A program made the position numbers and the translations under genes. DNA of 6,854 nt from an uncultured Actinomycetes bacterium (lineage in GTDB: Bacteria > Actinomycetota > Actinomycetes > Nanopelagicales > Nanopelagicaceae). Each line of letters opens with the position of its first letter. Position 1 is the first letter of the stretch. Of the stretch, positions 5,304 through 6,854 are shown piece by piece. The stretch covers positions 1 to 6,854 of the forward strand of contig CAIKID010000254.1 in the NCBI GenBank assembly GCA_903827345.1, written 5' to 3'. Below the pieces are notes generated by a model. The model did not search any database, was not told the DNA's origin, and worked only from the letters and a program-made list of their open reading frames with translations.

Positions 5304-6320
5304 TTAAGCGCGAAGTTTCCTCGCAGCCAAACTCAGCGCCCATAGAGCGTGGCTCAGATAGCGATTGTTCTGACCAAAGTGCAATCGAGCCTGCGAAATC
5401 TGGCTTTTCAAGGAGGCAATCTGGGTATTCGTTGCTCTTTTGGCCTGCACAGAAAGTCGGTGGCCCTGCTCCACGACAGTCAGGAGCGCAGCTGCCCGGG
5501 CAGCAAGCGTAAGATCTTGATATCTGCTGATAAGGGTGAAGTATGTGTAATAGGAGCCATCCGAATTCTGCGCCGTGCAATCAAGACTTCTATCCATTCC
5601 GGACACAATTCCTATAACGGTAACTACCCCGTTGATTGTGCTTACGACCGGAGAACCGCTATCCCCGAGACAGGCATCTGCGCCTTCGGATTTAACCCAT
5701 GCCGAATTTGGATTCGGGGCAGAACTAGAACTCAAACTTCCAGTAAATGACTCTGGAAAGTTCGAGGAAGATGTCGCAGTATCGGAGTAGTAGCCATAGC
5801 CAGTGATCGTAAGACGCGCACCATCTATCTTGAGTGCTGCCAATTGCGCTTCAGTCGCGATTGCAATGGGAGCCTTCAGGGTTTGCGCATGAGACAAGAT
5901 CAGAAAAGCTAAATCATTATTGCCAACGGTTAAACCAGCCTGAATCTTGAAATCTGAGTAGAGCTCGATGGAATTAACTTTGTTGGCTTGGGTAATAGAT
6001 GCCAGCGAACTTCCAGCTGCACCCACGTATACATCGGTGGTCAATTTTCCATTCGCATCGGTAACGCAGTGCGCAGCAGTCACAACTGTCAGTGGTGCTA
6101 TTAGGACCCCTGAGCATGCCCCTGTGTTACCCGGCGACAGAACTGGCTTGATAGGTACTGCGTAAGAGTTGCCGGCCGCTGGTAGACCATTTTCAACCGC
6201 ATGAACTGGCGCGATCGGAGAGACGGCAACGACCAATGCCACAAGCGCATATCGGCGTTTTCCCTCGCGCAAGAATGAACTCTTCAAGGGCGGACTCTGA
6301 CAGGTAGTGGGTGCAAGCAC
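5304..6320 (-). CDS. Secreted trypsin-like serine protease (S1A family)
   Basis: Up to 338 residues. A signal peptide is visible: basic REGKRRY (19-24 region), a hydrophobic ALVALVVAV core and a probable VHA|VENG cleavage after residue 41. The chymotrypsin triad is complete: His84 in TAAHC, Asp136 in NNDLAFL and Ser221 in GDSGSP. Asp215, six residues before the catalytic Ser, occupies the S1-pocket position of trypsin, so cleavage after Arg/Lys is expected. Cys69/Cys85 and Cys217/Cys248 fit the usual disulfides. After the protease domain (ending near 270) there is an Ala/Gln/Ser-rich, probably helical C-terminal extension of about 65 residues. Coordinates give the longest frame from GTG 6320, but that start lies within a hairpin. 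TTG 6287, or TTG 6272 (preceded by GAAGAG), gives a more usual signal peptide length. The SAF gene follows 59 bp downstream. Confidence 0.9.
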   Translation of the reverse strand: MLAPTTCQSPPLKSSFLREGKRRYALVALVVAVSPIAPVHAVENGLPAAGNSYAVPIKPVLSPGNTGACSGVLIAPLTVVTAAHCVTDANGKLTTDVYVGAAGSSLASITQANKVNSIELYSDFKIQAGLTVGNNDLAFLILSHAQTLKAPIAIATEAQLAALKIDGARLTITGYGYYSDTATSSSNFPESFTGSLSSSSAPNPNSAWVKSEGADACLGDSGSPVVSTINGVVTVIGIVSGMDRSLDCTAQNSDGSYYTYFTLISRYQDLTLAARAAALLTVVEQGHRLSVQAKRATNTQIASLKSQISQARLHFGQNNRYLSHALWALSLAARKLRA

Positions 6321-6328
6321 TCACTACC
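6303..6328. repeat. 26-bp hairpin at the protease gene start
   Basis: GGTAGTG (6303-6309) is the reverse complement of CACTACC (6322-6328), and GTGC (6311-6314) of GCAC (6317-6320). Between them is a single G/T position that would be G-U in plus-strand RNA and A-C in minus-strand RNA. No U-tract follows on either strand. It lies between the surface-protein stop and the likely TTG starts of the protease, and covers the alternative GTG start at 6320. It could be an RNA processing or attenuation element or an operator. Confidence 0.5.
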
Positions 6329-6396
6329 ATGGCAATTACCCGATCCATTAAACGCTCAAAGTCTTACAAATCGGGCGAGGATTCCTTCAACTTGAG

Positions 6397-6854
6397 CTAC
6401 TTGCCGACCACCACCACGCACTTGTTTACATACGCGGCGCAGAGTTTGTTAGTAACAGTTCCCTTGCCAGCAAACGTGATCGTGGCCTTAGGTGCTATCT
6501 TCTTAAGCGCCGTTGCAATCGCCTTGGCACGAGCTAACGCTAGAGCCGCATCGGTCTTTGGACTTGTAGCTTGGGCGTATCCATAAACCGTTATGACTGC
6601 AGCCAACTTATAAGCCTTCAACGTCGCCATATTCGCAGGCGTAACAACGCTTCCACCAGTCTTATAGCCAATCACCAATGTGAGCGAACTATCCAACCCA
6701 ACAGTTGTCGAGGTCTTCGGGAGAATTATTGGTTCCGCAACTTGACCACCGGGATTCTGAGGGGTCTTCGGGAGAATTATTGGTTCCGCAACTTGACCGC
6801 CGGGATTCTGAGGTGTCTCCGTTGGTGTTGGTGTTGGTGTTGGTGTTGGTGTTG
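6397..6854 (-). CDS. Cell-surface protein with Thr-Pro repeats and OmpA-like C-terminal domain (partial)
   Basis: The minus-strand frame is open from the right window edge to a TAG at 6399-6397, giving the last 151 residues of a longer protein. In order: a (Thr-Pro)n run, two copies of a 17-residue segment (PQNPGGQVAEPIILPKT), a short STTVG spacer, then a domain of about 100 residues with OmpA C-terminal features. These are the strand AVITVYGYAQ, a helix ALALARAKAIATALKK, and the strand TITFAGKGT, ending in CAAYVNKCVVVVGK. OmpA-like domains bind peptidoglycan, and the Thr-Pro/Pro-rich run would suit a wall-spanning linker. The residue at the usual peptidoglycan-contacting Asp is Gln, and two cysteines flank the last loop. 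A TTG at 6696 could be read as a start, but the same frame continues upstream with coherent repeat coding, so I treat it as internal. The protease gene follows after 76 bp and may be co-transcribed. Confidence 0.75.
   Translation of the reverse strand, partial: TPTPTPTPTPTETPQNPGGQVAEPIILPKTPQNPGGQVAEPIILPKTSTTVGLDSSLTLVIGYKTGGSVVTPANMATLKAYKLAAVITVYGYAQATSPKTDAALALARAKAIATALKKIAPKATITFAGKGTVTNKLCAAYVNKCVVVVGK
6712..6813. repeat. Tandem 51-bp repeat, two copies, inside the surface-protein gene
   Basis: Copy 1 is 6712-6762 and copy 2 is 6763-6813. They differ at a single base (A6748 versus G6799), which is silent (Gly GGT/GGC on the coding strand). Each copy encodes 17 residues of a Pro-rich linker, so copy-number change would keep the frame. 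Near-identity at the DNA level points to a recent duplication. Confidence 0.95.
6821..6854. repeat. Hexanucleotide microsatellite (GTTGGT)n, running off the window
   Basis: Five full GTTGGT units plus four bases lie at the right edge, so the true length is unknown. On the coding strand the unit reads ACA CCA, giving alternating Thr-Pro. Slippage by whole units would lengthen or shorten the linker without shifting the frame. Confidence 0.93.

Noticed and set aside
5048..5512. Plus-strand open frame of 154 codons
   Set aside because: It crosses the SAF gene, the gap and the protease gene in antisense, with no recognisable domain, low-complexity composition and no ribosome binding site.
6339..6397. 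Long-range inverted repeats (cccgat/atcggg and gctcaa/ttgagc) between the surface protein and protease genes
   Set aside because: Six-base arms with loops of 25-32 bases are expected by chance at this length.
6311..6586. Plus-strand open frame with a hydrophobic stretch
   Set aside because: It is the antisense shadow of the OmpA-like domain; the minus-strand frame has a clear fold pattern and runs on through the repeats.
6394..6696. Surface protein as a complete small gene starting at TTG 6696
   Set aside because: The same frame continues without stop to the window edge through coherent Pro-rich repeats, so TTG 6696 is an internal Leu codon.
6712..6813. CRISPR-like array
   Set aside because: The two repeat copies are directly adjacent with no spacer and encode part of a protein.

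Overview
The window looks like chromosomal DNA of an actinobacterium with moderate, not high, G+C. The main reasons are a WhiB1-type iron-sulfur regulator lying tail to tail with a PdtaS-type sensor kinase (the arrangement I know from Mycobacterium tuberculosis, whiB1/Rv3219 and pdtaS/Rv3220c), frequent GTG starts, and a CpaE-like ATPase with an actinobacterial style of P-loop. The modest G+C, compact spacing and short genes would suit a small-genome aquatic lineage such as Nanopelagicales (acI) or relatives. That placement is inference; no rRNA or marker set is present.

Layout. Bases 1-241 (minus) hold the first 80 codons of a TerC-family membrane protein. A 29-bp gap follows that is built around a perfect palindrome, then an AlkA-like DNA glycosylase (271-909, plus). 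This converges on methionine sulfoxide reductase msrA (932-1468, minus). tRNA-Arg(CCG) (1540-1614, plus) is divergent from msrA. A 244-base non-coding stretch with folded structure precedes whiB1 (1859-2128, plus). whiB1 overlaps by 4 bp the end of a minus-strand cluster that reads, in order of transcription: SAF/CpaB-like membrane protein (5244-4654), CpaE/TadZ-like ATPase (4667-3624), PdtaS-like histidine kinase (3603-2125). Upstream of that cluster, also on the minus strand, are a secreted trypsin-like protease (6320-5304) and, running off the right edge, the C-terminal part of a surface protein with Thr-Pro repeats, a duplicated 17-residue segment and an OmpA-like domain (6397 to >6854).

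How the parts fit. The left third is housekeeping: DNA alkylation repair, repair of oxidised methionine, and a tRNA. The centre is regulatory: WhiB1 is an essential NO-responsive Fe-S transcription factor in mycobacteria, and PdtaS is a cytosolic HisKA_2 kinase normally working with the ANTAR antiterminator PdtaR. What is unusual is that the kinase appears to be transcribed with a CpaB-like and a CpaE-like protein, components usually found in Tad/Flp pilus loci, with no pilus ATPase, platform or pilin gene visible here. The right third encodes an exported protease next to a repeat-bearing cell-envelope protein.

The most distinctive DNA-level signal is at 239-273. The two divergent genes start with GTG codons placed exactly symmetrically about one palindrome, and each has the same TAGGCT hexamer at -12 to -7, as expected for a pair of leaderless promoters sharing one operator-like dyad. 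I saw no intrinsic terminator with a U-tract anywhere in the window.
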